Source: Secundilactobacillus kimchicus JCM 15530
GTDB lineage: Bacteria; Bacillota; Bacilli; Lactobacillales; Lactobacillaceae
DNA: 64,000 nucleotides
Assembly (NCBI RefSeq): GCF_001433995.1
Contig: NZ_AZCX01000002.1
Coordinates: forward strand, 62,001-126,000
Direction of reading: 5' to 3'
Shown here: positions 1 to 8,711 of the stretch, in pieces
Numbering within the stretch: the first letter of the stretch is position 1
How the letters are laid out: each line of letters begins with the position of its first letter
Notes under the pieces: model-generated
What the model was told of the DNA's origin: nothing
Database searches by the model: none
What the model saw: the letters and a program-made list of their open reading frames with translations, nothing else
Translations under genes and position numbers: made by a program

Positions 1-431
1 ACGCCGAGAATAATCAGCGGGAGTGAGGCGGACGATCCGATGTTGGCCAATGGGACAATGGCGGTTCGCAGACGCATCGGCCAGTAGTTCTTGGCGTCTT
101 GAACGGCATGGCCGCATTCGTGCGCGGCCACCCCAATGGCTGCGACGGATTGAGACTGGGCGGTGGCTTGTGACAGACTTAAAACCTTCGTCTGGCCGTT
201 ATAGTTATCGGTTAAATTGCCGGCAATTTCTTGAACGGCTACGTCGGTGATCCCGGATTGCTGGAGGATATACTGAGCAGCTTGCGTTCCGGTTACCCCA
301 CTCTGAGAGCGGTAGCGGTTGTATTTTGAGAACGTGGAATTCACGTACCCCGATGCAGCCATTGAGATCACTAAACCAATGATCACGAGGAAGTAAGTCG
401 GGTCAAACAGGGCAAAAATGGGTGAAGTCAA
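1..431 (-). CDS. Membrane zinc metallopeptidase, YugP family (3' part cut off by window edge)
   Basis: Reading the minus strand from a TTG start preceded by an AAAGGAG ribosome site gives about 143 residues before the window ends. The protein begins with a hydrophobic segment (residues about 10-28), then a soluble stretch, and reaches the zinc-binding sequence AAHECGHAVQD near residue 105, followed by a second hydrophobic run. HExxH-type His-Glu-Cys-Gly-His plus an N-terminal membrane anchor is the pattern of the YugP-like zinc-dependent peptidases of Firmicutes, about 230 residues long, so roughly the C-terminal third is missing here. Substrate is unknown in the family. It stands alone, divergent from the MFS gene. 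Confidence 0.85.
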   Translation of the reverse strand, partial: MTSPIFALFDPTYFLVIIGLVISMAASGYVNSTFSKYNRYRSQSGVTGTQAAQYILQQSGITDVAVQEIAGNLTDNYNGQTKVLSLSQATAQSQSVAAIGVAAHECGHAVQDAKNYWPMRLRTAIVPLANIGSSASLPLIILG

Positions 432-535
432 GTTATCGTCTCCTTTTTTCTAAATTGTAACAAATCACCAATCAATTCGTCACGTAATGGACCAGCAAGG
501 TGTCATTTTAGAGGGAAAATTAAGAAATTCGCGAT

Positions 536-564
536 TTTACAAAGGTCGCTGCAGGCGCTATGAT
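536..564 (+). promoter_or_regulatory. Promoter of the MFS gene
   Basis: TTTACA (536-541) and TATGAT (559-564) are separated by exactly 17 bp and lie about 50 bp before the GTG start of the transporter. Close match to a sigma-A promoter. Confidence 0.65.
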
Positions 565-614
565 AAATGGGTAGTTGATAATTATTCTAATTTATATCAG
601 AGGGGCGACGAGTT

Positions 615-1976
615 GTGAGTGAACCAGCAGTTTTGAAGGGCAGTCAGCGGCGGTGGTTCGTCTTCACGCTGTTAATGGGGACGTTTACCATGTCCATCAG
701 TCAATCGGCGTTGTCGACGGCCTATCCAACACTAATGAGGTATTTTCAGATTCCAGCCTCAACGGTCCAGTGGTTAACCACCGGGTTTATGTTAATTATG
801 TGTGTCATGATGCCGGTCAGTCCGTGGCTGCTTAGCAACATTGGCTTTAAGTCGCTATTTTTAGCCGTCTTAGCGATTTTTGACTTGGGAACCCTATTAA
901 TTATTGTGGCCCCTACTTTTTGGTTGGTTCTGTTGGGGCGGGCAATGGAAGCCGTTGGCGTCGGTATTCTGTTTCCGTCTTACCAAACCGTTTTGTTAAG
1001 CATCACGCCGCGGACTGAGCGTGGTAGTGTGATGGGGGTTGCTGGATTAGTCATGGGTTCAGCGTTAGCTGTCGGGCCAATTATTTCGGGCCTGGTTTTA
1101 CGCGTTACCACTTGGCAGGGGCTGTTTGTGACCTTTTTGCTGATTATTACGGCGGTGCTGTTGGTCGGTTTTGGGACCATTAAAAACGTGCTACCCAGTT
1201 CACAATCGGCCCTTGATTGGCTTTCGGTCGTGAGCTTAGTCGGCTTTATCGGGATTTTATACGTGGTCAATTTGATTGGACAGCCAGCCGTTAATTGGGG
1301 CACGGCAGCTGTGCTTTTGGCCGTTAGCCTTGTAGCGGTCGTTGGTTTTGCAGTGCGGCAGTTCCGCCTGACGACGCCGCTTTTGGACTTGCGGGTGTTC
1401 GCTGTTCGGCAGTTCAATGTGGGGGCTTGGTTGACCAGTTTTTCCTATATTGCGCTCATTGTTGTCACAATTATTTGGCCCCTTTATTACCAAGAAGCGC
1501 TGGGGGTGAGTCCGTTCATCTCGGGGATGGCGTTAGTGCCAGGCGCAGTGGCGTTGAGTTTATTAAACCCTGTGACGGGACGGTTAGCTGACCGCTTGGG
1601 CTTTAAAACCGTCCTACTTATCGGTATGTTGATGATTTTGCTTGGCTGGGGCATGGTTGCCTTGATACCGGGGCGGCTGCCGCTCTGGGCCATGATGGGC
1701 GTTGCGATGTTGATTGAGGGCGGTAATGCCTTTGTGATGATGCCGGCGGTAACCCTTGGAGCAGATGCGCTACCTGACCACTTGGTTGCGCATGGCACAG
1801 CCGTTATCACGACAATGCGACAGTTACTCGGTTCTACCGGGGTTGCTGTGGCGACGTTAGTCCTAGCAGCTGGCGGTTTTCGGCTAGTTTTTTGGTCCTT
1901 TTTCGTCCTTGAACTCGTCGGATTGGGATTAGCCCTAACGTTAAAGGAGCGTCGTCAGGAAAAACCGAATAATTAG
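615..1976 (+). CDS. MFS drug exporter, DHA2 (EmrB/QacA) type
   Basis: A 453-residue polytopic membrane protein with a GTG start behind an AGGGG ribosome site. The N-terminal segment carries the usual DHA2 arrangement: a first helix ending in SALSTAYPTLMRYF, then STVQWLTTGFML, the second helix region, and GRAMEAVGVGILFP around residue 98-110. Repeated hydrophobic segments continue to the C-terminus (about 12-14 helices). The family exports drugs or toxic compounds by proton antiport in the cytoplasmic membrane; the substrate cannot be told from sequence. It is monocistronic with its own promoter. A second DHA2 exporter lies near 26 kb. Confidence 0.85.
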   Translation: MSEPAVLKGSQRRWFVFTLLMGTFTMSISQSALSTAYPTLMRYFQIPASTVQWLTTGFMLIMCVMMPVSPWLLSNIGFKSLFLAVLAIFDLGTLLIIVAPTFWLVLLGRAMEAVGVGILFPSYQTVLLSITPRTERGSVMGVAGLVMGSALAVGPIISGLVLRVTTWQGLFVTFLLIITAVLLVGFGTIKNVLPSSQSALDWLSVVSLVGFIGILYVVNLIGQPAVNWGTAAVLLAVSLVAVVGFAVRQFRLTTPLLDLRVFAVRQFNVGAWLTSFSYIALIVVTIIWPLYYQEALGVSPFISGMALVPGAVALSLLNPVTGRLADRLGFKTVLLIGMLMILLGWGMVALIPGRLPLWAMMGVAMLIEGGNAFVMMPAVTLGADALPDHLVAHGTAVITTMRQLLGSTGVAVATLVLAAGGFRLVFWSFFVLELVGLGLALTLKERRQEKPNN

Positions 1977-2104
1977 AGAGTGCATATTATCGGTATTAAT
2001 TTTCAAACACCGATTAAAGTCAATGGTGCCTTACTATAGCGGGAGCGAGCGCTCTTTTATTGTTTCTCTTTTTTTAATAAATTTATTTTTATCTAATTTT
2101 TCGG

Positions 2105-2133
2105 TTTTACCCGGTTGTTAAATGGGCTACAAT
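2105..2133 (+). promoter_or_regulatory. Promoter of the PEPCK-like gene
   Basis: TTTTAC (2105-2110), 17 bp, TACAAT (2128-2133). An ATG overlaps the -10 box, so the real start must be the later ATG at 2174 that follows AGGAG at 2161-2165. Confidence 0.6.
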
Positions 2134-2173
2134 GCTAATATGGTGGTTAACGGAATTGGAAGGAGCCTGTTTT

Positions 2174-3868
2174 ATGACGGAGTCAAAAAATGTTGAAACG
2201 TCAGCACTTTACATGAACCCAAACCGGTCCGTGGCGGTGTTGAACTACAGTAACAAGTATATTTCTGATATTTTCACCCTGATGAATAGTCCAGAGTTAC
2301 GTGAGGTCGTTCGACTGTTTTTAGCTGAACGCGGCCACGAAGCCAATGGCAACAGCTTTGAAGATACAAATGCAGAAACATACCTTGAAACCATTAAATC
2401 GGTTTTACTCGATCGCGGTGATGCTTATGAGCACTTTACGCGTGAAGAAATGTTGCAAAGCATTGAAGACCTCTATTCATTTTACCGGTCATACTTGCGA
2501 ATTGCGGTGTTGAACATGCACCGGTCTGATGTGATGGCCAATAACTTTATGGAAATCGATAATCAGTTCAATGATTTGGTTATTCGGTTATACCGGACCG
2601 TTGAAGAAAAACTGCAGGGCTTTTCCAACAAGACTTACCGGCAAGTGAGTGCGGGCTCATCAGCCTGCATTTTGACCCAATCGCAAGACTGGCCAATGCC
2701 GAAGGGTTACGAGGCACTGAAACCTATCCGGTTCATCGATACGTTGATGTTGCGACCACCAATGATGATGACAACGCCCAGCAACAAGCGGGAAGGGACG
2801 TTTAGTGCGGTTCCCGATAACCCGATTGCAAAATTTCATGGTGATCGGGATGAATGGTACTGCTTCCCAGCAAAAATTGGCGAAAGTTTAGCTTACATTT
2901 ATTTCCACCGGGACTATTTTGTGAGCGGAATTTCTCTAGCCAATTTGTTTGAAGTTGCGAGTGCTAAAGACGTTGCGGGTCACAAACCGGATGAAATCTT
3001 GCTGTTTGGCCTGGCCGAGACCGAGGGCGATGTTTCTCATTATTACCACGATGAAGAAAACGACATCTGGGTCGGGGAAGTGCCATACAATGACAAGACA
3101 ACTTACTTCGGTTATATGAAAAAGATGTGCTTGACGCTTCATAACTTGCACATGATTTATGAAAACCGGTTGCCCATTCACGGTTCAATGGTTCGAATTA
3201 AATTCTCAAATGGTAAAAAGAAAAACGTGGTCTTCTTTGGCGATTCAGGTGCCGGGAAGTCAGAATCGCTCGAAGCGTTACAAGAAATCGCCGATGATAA
3301 AATCATCAGTCTTGAGACTATCTTTGATGATATGGGCAGTTTTACCTTTGATAATCAGGGTAACATGTATGCACAGGGAACTGAAATTGGGGCCTTTGTC
3401 CGGCTCGATGATTTGAGCTCTGCCGTGGCCTTTAATAACATGGACCGCGGTGTGTATCTGAACCCTGACCGGAAAAACGCTCGGGTCATTATCCCGGCCG
3501 ATTCATATAGTCGGGTGGTCAAGCATCATAAAGTCGATATGTGGGTCTATGCTAACAACTACGACAAAGAAATCGGCATTCACCGATTCGATAACAAAGA
3601 AGCCGCCAAGGAAACCTTTATTACAGGTAAGCGGTTTGCGCTTGGCACGACCGATGAAGTTGGCATGAGCACCACGTTCTTTGCCAACCCATTCGGCCCA
3701 GTTCAAGAGGAAGCTAAGACCCGTCCAATCATTGATAAGGCCTTTGACTACTTCTTTGACAACGATATCTATGTGGGTGAAATCTATACCCACTTAGGCA
3801 CCGACAAATCGTCCGAAAGTCTGAACGAGTCGGCTCGTGAGCTGTTAGAAGTCTTAATGAATTCATAG
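2174..3868 (+). CDS. P-loop protein related to PEP carboxykinase / HPr kinase fold
   Basis: A 564-residue soluble protein. I start it at 2174 because AGGAG sits 9 nt upstream and the more upstream ATG overlaps the promoter. The key motif is a phosphate-binding loop, GDSGAGKSES, at about residues 356-365, followed by an acidic DD pair (ETIFDDMG, about residue 380). This loop type is shared by ATP-dependent PEP carboxykinases and HPr kinases. Lactobacillus homologues are commonly annotated as PEP carboxykinase, but I do not see other classical PEPCK motifs, and the roughly 350-residue N-terminal half is unlike that enzyme. A nucleotide-dependent kinase role is likely; the exact reaction is uncertain. 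Monocistronic, closed by a terminator. Confidence 0.55.
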   Translation: MTESKNVETSALYMNPNRSVAVLNYSNKYISDIFTLMNSPELREVVRLFLAERGHEANGNSFEDTNAETYLETIKSVLLDRGDAYEHFTREEMLQSIEDLYSFYRSYLRIAVLNMHRSDVMANNFMEIDNQFNDLVIRLYRTVEEKLQGFSNKTYRQVSAGSSACILTQSQDWPMPKGYEALKPIRFIDTLMLRPPMMMTTPSNKREGTFSAVPDNPIAKFHGDRDEWYCFPAKIGESLAYIYFHRDYFVSGISLANLFEVASAKDVAGHKPDEILLFGLAETEGDVSHYYHDEENDIWVGEVPYNDKTTYFGYMKKMCLTLHNLHMIYENRLPIHGSMVRIKFSNGKKKNVVFFGDSGAGKSESLEALQEIADDKIISLETIFDDMGSFTFDNQGNMYAQGTEIGAFVRLDDLSSAVAFNNMDRGVYLNPDRKNARVIIPADSYSRVVKHHKVDMWVYANNYDKEIGIHRFDNKEAAKETFITGKRFALGTTDEVGMSTTFFANPFGPVQEEAKTRPIIDKAFDYFFDNDIYVGEIYTHLGTDKSSESLNESARELLEVLMNS

Positions 3869-3876
3869 CGTCAATC

Positions 3877-3915
3877 AAAACCGCCTTAAGCGTCTCGTGC
3901 TTAGAGCGGTTTTTG
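3877..3915 (+). terminator. Rho-independent terminator of the PEPCK-like gene
   Basis: AAAACCGC (3877-3884) pairs with GCGGTTTT (3906-3913), with further pairing of TAAGC and GCTTA inside, and is followed by a short T run. Confidence 0.8.
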
Positions 3916-3934
3916 TGTTGTAGCGGTGGTGGCC

Positions 3935-4095
3935 ATGCTGGTTCGGCGCTGGGGCTTATTTCCAGTAGTGGCGCAATGGAGAAGCTAACCGCGGGCTTCG
4001 ACCGAAGTGGATCTCCTCCATCACGCGTGTTTCTAAGCGGTGCCCGCTAAGAAACACCGACACTACAGGAAACCGCCCCAGCGCCGAACCAGCAT
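3935..4095. repeat. 161-bp imperfect palindromic element with nested hairpins
   Basis: The outermost 21 bp (3935-3955) recur as a perfect reverse complement at 4075-4095. Pairing continues inward (3956-3970 against 4061-4074) with few mismatches. The interior folds into two more hairpins: ATGGAG/CTCCAT (3976-3981 with 4016-4021) and GTGTTTCT with AGAAACAC (4027-4034 with 4050-4057) extended by AGCGG/CCGCT. There is no coding capacity. This looks like a MITE-like or structured repeat element rather than a terminator, since no T tract follows. Confidence 0.7.
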
Positions 4096-4300
4096 TACAT
4101 AGTGTTTGTGGCTCCACTCAACCGGTTATCGGCTAGGATTTCGGTGCCTCATGACTTGTGGGCCGACTTGACAATGAATCGCATCATCACAGAGGCAGTG
4201 CCAAACCAGCGTTACGGCAGTGTTTGTGGCCTCGTTCAACCGTTTCTAGGATTCCAGTACCTCATGACTCGTGGACTAATTTGACAATGAATTGGATGGC
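4086..4300. repeat. Two degenerate direct repeats of about 120 bp
   Basis: AACCAGC-AGTGTTTGTGGC starts a unit near 4088 and again near 4206; the units also share CTCATGACT and TTGACAATGAAT in the same order, with small indels. They abut the palindromic element at 3935-4095, whose right end supplies the first AACCAGC. No open reading frame with a ribosome site is present. Probably decayed repeated DNA of unknown origin. Confidence 0.55.
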
Positions 4301-4596
4301 GCTCGGTGTGCTGTGACAATGCAAAGGACGGCCGCAGAAGGTAGCTCAACTGATTGTCAAACCACTGGCTGAGTCTCGGCACCAGTAACAGCATCAGCCA
4401 ATCAACCGACCCACGGGCGAAGCATAACCACTACTCTGAACCACTATTTTCAACAAGCTTTGCAACCCACTTAACTCGGCATTGAAATTCAAATGAACAA
4501 ATCGAGTTAATTTTCTAAAGAAACAAAGAAAAAAACGATTCTTTAGCTTAATTTCAGGCAGACCCAGTATAATGAAAGGGTAACCAATTATGATTT
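4300..4596. other. Non-coding region before phosphoglucomutase
   Basis: No supported gene. It contains two inverted repeats: TTAACTCG/CGAGTTAA (4471-4478 with 4503-4510) and CTAAAGAA/TTCTTTAG (4515-4522 with 4539-4546), and a possible -10 box TATAAT at 4568-4573 with no good -35 partner. Confidence 0.5.
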
Positions 4597-4635
4597 TAGT
4601 AAAACTTTTACTACAACGGGGTTCTGCGTTATACT
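4597..4635 (+). promoter_or_regulatory. pgm promoter overlapped by a 17-bp palindromic operator
   Basis: TTTACT (4607-4612), 17 bp, TATACT (4630-4635) form a promoter. A perfect palindrome, TAGTAAAA-C-TTTTACTA (4597-4613), covers the -35 box. A near copy (AGTAAAACTTTTAGT) precedes galK, and a LacI-type regulator gene closes the gal cluster, so this is probably a GalR operator. Confidence 0.65.
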
Positions 4636-4674
4636 GAACCTGTTAATAATTGAGACTTAAGGAGCTGACAAGAA

Positions 4675-6411
4675 ATGACCTGGCAAGACACTTATCAATT
4701 GTGGAAAAATAACCAAAATTTAGACCCAAAGATTGCAGCGGAACTGCGTGACTTGGAAACGGACCAAGACGCCCTAGAGGCGGCCTTTGCGCAACCAATG
4801 TCGTTTGGGACTGCCGGAATGCGGGGATTAATTGGTCCGGGGATTGGCCGGATGAACTTGTACACGGTTGGCGCAGCAACTGAGGGGTTAGCCAGTTTTA
4901 TGGATACCCTGGATGAGGCGACTAAGCGGCGCGGAGTTGCCATTAGTTTTGATTCTCGTTACCAATCACGCGAGTTTGCCCACCATGCAGCTGAAGTGCT
5001 GGGTGCCCACAACATTCCAAGCTTTGTATTCGATGATATTCGGCCAACACCGGAGCTTTCGTTTGCGGTACGCCATTTAAATACGTATGCCGGGATTATG
5101 ATTACAGCCAGTCATAACCCAAAGCAGTACAACGGGTTCAAAATTTATGGTCCAGATGGTGGGCAAATGCCACCAGTAGAATCGGACAAAATTACGGCCT
5201 ACGTTCGAGCAGTCAAGGACATGTTCGCTGTGGTGACGGTTCCCGAAACTAAATTACGTGACCAAAATCTCGTGACCATTATTGGGGAAGACGTTGACGA
5301 AGCTTATCTAAGTCAGGTTAAGTCGGTCGCCATTGATACCGACCTCATTGATGAAATTGGTTCCGATATGACGTTGATTTACACACCTCTTCACGGAACA
5401 GGACGAGTTATCGGGTATCGCGCACTTAAGGAGGCCGGGTACGCCCACTTTACGATGGTGGCGAAACAAGCTGTTGCTGATCCTGAATTTCCGACGGTTG
5501 AACACCCGAACCCTGAGTTCCCGGAAGCCTTTGATATGGCGGTGAAAATGGGTAAGGATCAGGGGGCTGACCTTTTGATTGCGACTGATCCGGATGCTGA
5601 CCGGTTAGGGGCTGCTGTTCGGATGCCAAACGGCGATTATCAGTTGATGACGGGTAACCAGATTGCCTCGGTTCTGCTGAATTACATTTTGAAGGCGAAG
5701 CAAGCGGCGAACGATTTACCAAAGGATGGGTTGGTCGTAAAATCGATTGTTTCGACGGAATTGGCGACTAAGATTGCTGCCCACTACGGGGTCACAATGA
5801 AAAACGTGCTGACCGGATTTAAGTACATTGCCGAACAGATTAAGTTAGCAGAAGAACACCATGATCATACCTTCCTATTTGGTTTTGAAGAGAGTTTCGG
5901 TTATTTGATCAAGCCGTTTGTTCGGGATAAGGACGCGATTCAGTCCACGATTTTACTAGCTGAAGTTGCCGCTTACTATAAGAAACAGGGAATGACGCTT
6001 TACGATGGGATTCAGGCGCTATACCAAGAATATGGTTACTTCGCTGAAAAGACGACTGCCAAGACCTTTGATGGATTAGATGGTGCGACACAGATGGCTA
6101 ATATCATGAAATCGTTGCGGGAGAAACGGCCAGCGGCATTTGCGGGAACGCCGGTTGAGACCGTCGACGACTATCAGACACAAACAGCAACGCACGCTGA
6201 TGGAACAACTGATTCAATCAGTCTTCCTGTTTCGAACGTGTTGAAATACTGGTTGGCAGATGGGACTTGGATCGCGGTCCGCCCATCGGGAACAGAACCG
6301 AAAATTAAATTTTACATTGGCACAAATGGTGAGACTCAAAACGCTGCTGATGCTCATTTAACGGATTACGAGCAAGCTTTAACGGCCTGGGTGAATCAGT
6401 TAAACGGGTAA
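4675..6411 (+). CDS. pgm: Phosphoglucomutase / phosphomannomutase (alpha-D-phosphohexomutase)
   Basis: A 578-residue cytoplasmic enzyme interconverting glucose-1-phosphate and glucose-6-phosphate. All four family signatures are visible: the phosphoserine loop TASHNPKQYNGFKIYG (near residue 143), the metal loop DPDADR (near 304), the sugar loop GFEESFGY (near 403) and the phosphate loop RPSGTEPKIKFY (near 540). Start ATG follows AAGGAG. It sits directly upstream of galKETR, where it passes Leloir-pathway glucose-1-phosphate into glycolysis, and shares an operator-like palindrome with galK, which suggests joint control. Confidence 0.93.
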   Translation: MTWQDTYQLWKNNQNLDPKIAAELRDLETDQDALEAAFAQPMSFGTAGMRGLIGPGIGRMNLYTVGAATEGLASFMDTLDEATKRRGVAISFDSRYQSREFAHHAAEVLGAHNIPSFVFDDIRPTPELSFAVRHLNTYAGIMITASHNPKQYNGFKIYGPDGGQMPPVESDKITAYVRAVKDMFAVVTVPETKLRDQNLVTIIGEDVDEAYLSQVKSVAIDTDLIDEIGSDMTLIYTPLHGTGRVIGYRALKEAGYAHFTMVAKQAVADPEFPTVEHPNPEFPEAFDMAVKMGKDQGADLLIATDPDADRLGAAVRMPNGDYQLMTGNQIASVLLNYILKAKQAANDLPKDGLVVKSIVSTELATKIAAHYGVTMKNVLTGFKYIAEQIKLAEEHHDHTFLFGFEESFGYLIKPFVRDKDAIQSTILLAEVAAYYKKQGMTLYDGIQALYQEYGYFAEKTTAKTFDGLDGATQMANIMKSLREKRPAAFAGTPVETVDDYQTQTATHADGTTDSISLPVSNVLKYWLADGTWIAVRPSGTEPKIKFYIGTNGETQNAADAHLTDYEQALTAWVNQLNG

Positions 6412-6417
6412 AAAATA

Positions 6418-6431
6418 AGAAACCGCTTTCA
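6418..6431 (+). promoter_or_regulatory. cre site upstream of galK
   Basis: AGAAACCGCTTTCA fits the CcpA consensus TGWAANCGNTNWCA at 13 of 14 positions and ends 1 nt before the galK -35 box, so catabolite repression of the gal operon is expected. Confidence 0.6.
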
Positions 6432-6432
6432 G

Positions 6433-6482
6433 TTGACAATTACTACCGTTCGGCGTAAATTAAAAGCAGTAAAACTTTTAGT
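6433..6482 (+). promoter_or_regulatory. galK promoter and downstream operator
   Basis: TTGACA (6433-6438), 17 bp, TAAATT (6456-6461). The sequence AGTAAAACTTTTAGT (6468-6482) just downstream repeats the pgm palindrome with one half-site changed. Both carry the core TTTTAGTAAAA. Position over the transcription start fits a repressor site. Confidence 0.65.
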
Positions 6483-6505
6483 AAAAATAACGGAGGCGCA
6501 ATCTA

Positions 6506-7678
6506 ATGGACACTCAAGGGTTAAAACAATCATTCAACGATGCATTTGGCTACACGGCTGAACGGGTCTACTTCTCCCCAGGTCGGATCAACTTGATTGG
6601 TGAACATACTGATTACAATGGCGGGAACGTTTTTCCCTGTGCCATTAGCATGGGGACTTACGGCGCATATGCCAACCGTGAGGACGACACCATTCGGGTC
6701 CAATCGGCGAACATTCCAGATGCCGGCCTGATTGAGTTTAAGACGACCGATATTGCATTTGACCAGTCTGTGAGCTGGGATAAATTTGTTCGGGGCGTCA
6801 TGTTTGAGTTGGGTAAGCTCGGTCACACGGTTGACCATGGGTTTGACTTGTTTGTCCATGGGGACTTACCTGATGCGTCAGGGTTATCAAGTTCCGCCTC
6901 TATCGAGTTGCTGATTGGCAATATTTTGAACGAAGAATTTAACTTTGGTCTCGATCAACTGAGCTTGGTTAAAAATGGTCAGGCCGTTGAAAACGACTAC
7001 CTTGGCTTGAACACGGGGATTATGGACCAATTCGCAATCGGAATGGGTAAAAAAGACCACGCTGTGTTGCTGGATACCAATACCTTGAAATACGAGTACG
7101 TTCCGGTTGAACTTGGGGATAACGTGGTTGTGATCATGAATACCAACAAGCGACGTGAGTTGGTGGATTCAAAGTATAACGAACGGCGTAGTGAATGTGA
7201 GACTGCCCTGGCTCGAATCCAAGCAGGGGGCGAAGGTTTTAGTACGCTAGGTGATATGACTCAGGAGGACTTTGATAAGGACACGTATTTGATTGATGAC
7301 GATACGTTGATCCGACGAGCCCGGCACGCAGTCATTGAAAACCAACGGACATTGCGGGCAAAAAAGGCGCTGACAGCCGGGGATTTAACGGAATTCGGAA
7401 AGCTGGTTAACGCGTCTGGTGTGTCGCTTCGTTATGATTATGAGGTGACTGGTGCTGAACTTGATTGTTTGGTTCAAACCGCGCTGAAACAGCCTGGCGT
7501 CTTAGGGGCTCGGATGACGGGAGCCGGCTTTGGTGGCTGTGCCATCGCCATTGTGAACCAGGCCAATGTCGCCAGTTTCACTAAGGCCGTAGGTGATGTT
7601 TATAAACAAGAAATTGGCTATGACGCCAGCTTCTATGTGGCTAACATTGCTGACGGTCCACGGGTTTTAGAGGGATAG
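6506..7678 (+). CDS. galK: Galactokinase
   Basis: 390 residues, GHMP kinase family; phosphorylates alpha-D-galactose to galactose-1-phosphate in the cytoplasm. Motif 1 GRINLIGEHTDYNGGNVFP lies near residue 26, the phosphate loop GLSSSAS near 128, and motif 3 GAGFGGCAIA near 345. Start ATG follows CGGAGGCG. First gene of the galKETR cluster; a cre site and a palindromic operator flank its promoter. Confidence 0.97.
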   Translation: MDTQGLKQSFNDAFGYTAERVYFSPGRINLIGEHTDYNGGNVFPCAISMGTYGAYANREDDTIRVQSANIPDAGLIEFKTTDIAFDQSVSWDKFVRGVMFELGKLGHTVDHGFDLFVHGDLPDASGLSSSASIELLIGNILNEEFNFGLDQLSLVKNGQAVENDYLGLNTGIMDQFAIGMGKKDHAVLLDTNTLKYEYVPVELGDNVVVIMNTNKRRELVDSKYNERRSECETALARIQAGGEGFSTLGDMTQEDFDKDTYLIDDDTLIRRARHAVIENQRTLRAKKALTAGDLTEFGKLVNASGVSLRYDYEVTGAELDCLVQTALKQPGVLGARMTGAGFGGCAIAIVNQANVASFTKAVGDVYKQEIGYDASFYVANIADGPRVLEG

Positions 7679-7708
7679 TTTTGAGAAAAAATTAGGAGGG
7701 TATCTTAC

Positions 7709-8710
7709 ATGACAGTAGTTGTATTAGGAGGAGCCGGTTATATCGGTTCTCATGCCGTCGATCAATTGGTTCAAAAGGGCTATGATGTTGCAGTAATCGA
7801 TAACTTGATTACTGGCCACCGAAATGCCGTTAACCCGAAAGCACGGTTTTACCAAGGGGATATCCGGGATCGCGCCTTTTTAGACGAAGTCTTTGGTCAA
7901 GAACAAGATATCGAAGGAATTATTCATTTTGCTGCCTTTTCGGTAGTTCCAGAATCAATGGCTAATCCGCTTAAATACTTTGATAACAACACGGGTGGCA
8001 TGATTACCCTGTTAAAGGCGATGAAGGATCACGATATCAAGAGAATCGTATTCAGTTCAACCGCTGCAACGTATGGTGAACCTAAGCAGGTGCCAATTAA
8101 GGAAACGGATCCGCAAGTTCCAACTAACGCCTATGGTGAAAGTAAGTTAGCCATGGAAAAAATTATGCATTGGTCAGACGTTGCGTACGGCATCAAATTT
8201 GTGGCCCTTCGGTACTTTAACGTCGCTGGTGCAAAAGCCGATGGTTCAATTGGGGAAGACCATTCTCCTGAGACTCACTTGGTTCCGATTATTTTGCAAG
8301 TGGCAGCAGGCGAACGCGATGGTCTCAAAATTTTTGGCACGGATTATCCAACTAAAGATGGGACCAACGTCCGCGACTATGTTCACGTGGTCGACTTAGC
8401 GGATGCCCATATTTTAGCCTTAGAATACCTGAAGGCAGGCCATGATAGTGACGCCTTCAATTTGGGGTCATCTAACGGTTTTTCTAACCGGGAAATTTTA
8501 GCCGCTGCAAGAGAAGTTACGGGTCAACCAATTCCAGCAGAGGACGCGCCACGTCGGGCGGGTGATCCAAGTACCTTGATTGCGGCAAGTGATAAGGCAC
8601 GATCAATTTTACACTGGGAACCAAAGTATGATGATGTTAAGGAAATTATCAAAACGGCGTGGAACTGGAAACAATCCCATCCACACGGTTACGGTGATCG
8701 GGGGCAATAA
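7709..8710 (+). CDS. galE: UDP-glucose 4-epimerase
   Basis: 333 residues, short-chain dehydrogenase superfamily. The NAD-binding GGAGYIGSH is at residues 6-14, the catalytic region [10 protein letters not shown] near 116 and the active-site YGESK near 141. It regenerates UDP-glucose from UDP-galactose for GalT. AGGAGGG precedes the ATG by about 8 nt; 30 nt separate it from galK, and the stop lies 1 nt before the galT start, so the genes are co-transcribed and probably translationally coupled. Confidence 0.96.
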   Translation: MTVVVLGGAGYIGSHAVDQLVQKGYDVAVIDNLITGHRNAVNPKARFYQGDIRDRAFLDEVFGQEQDIEGIIHFAAFSVVPESMANPLKYFDNNTGGMITLLKAMKDHDIKRIVFSSTAATYGEPKQVPIKETDPQVPTNAYGESKLAMEKIMHWSDVAYGIKFVALRYFNVAGAKADGSIGEDHSPETHLVPIILQVAAGERDGLKIFGTDYPTKDGTNVRDYVHVVDLADAHILALEYLKAGHDSDAFNLGSSNGFSNREILAAAREVTGQPIPAEDAPRRAGDPSTLIAASDKARSILHWEPKYDDVKEIIKTAWNWKQSHPHGYGDRGQ

Positions 8711-8711
8711 G

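Noticed and set aside
23-250. Plus-strand ORF at the window start
   Set aside because: It is antisense to the zinc peptidase frame and has no ribosome site.
3935-4300. Insertion sequence
   Set aside because: No transposase frame or fragment is visible in this 366-bp stretch; only inverted and direct repeats.
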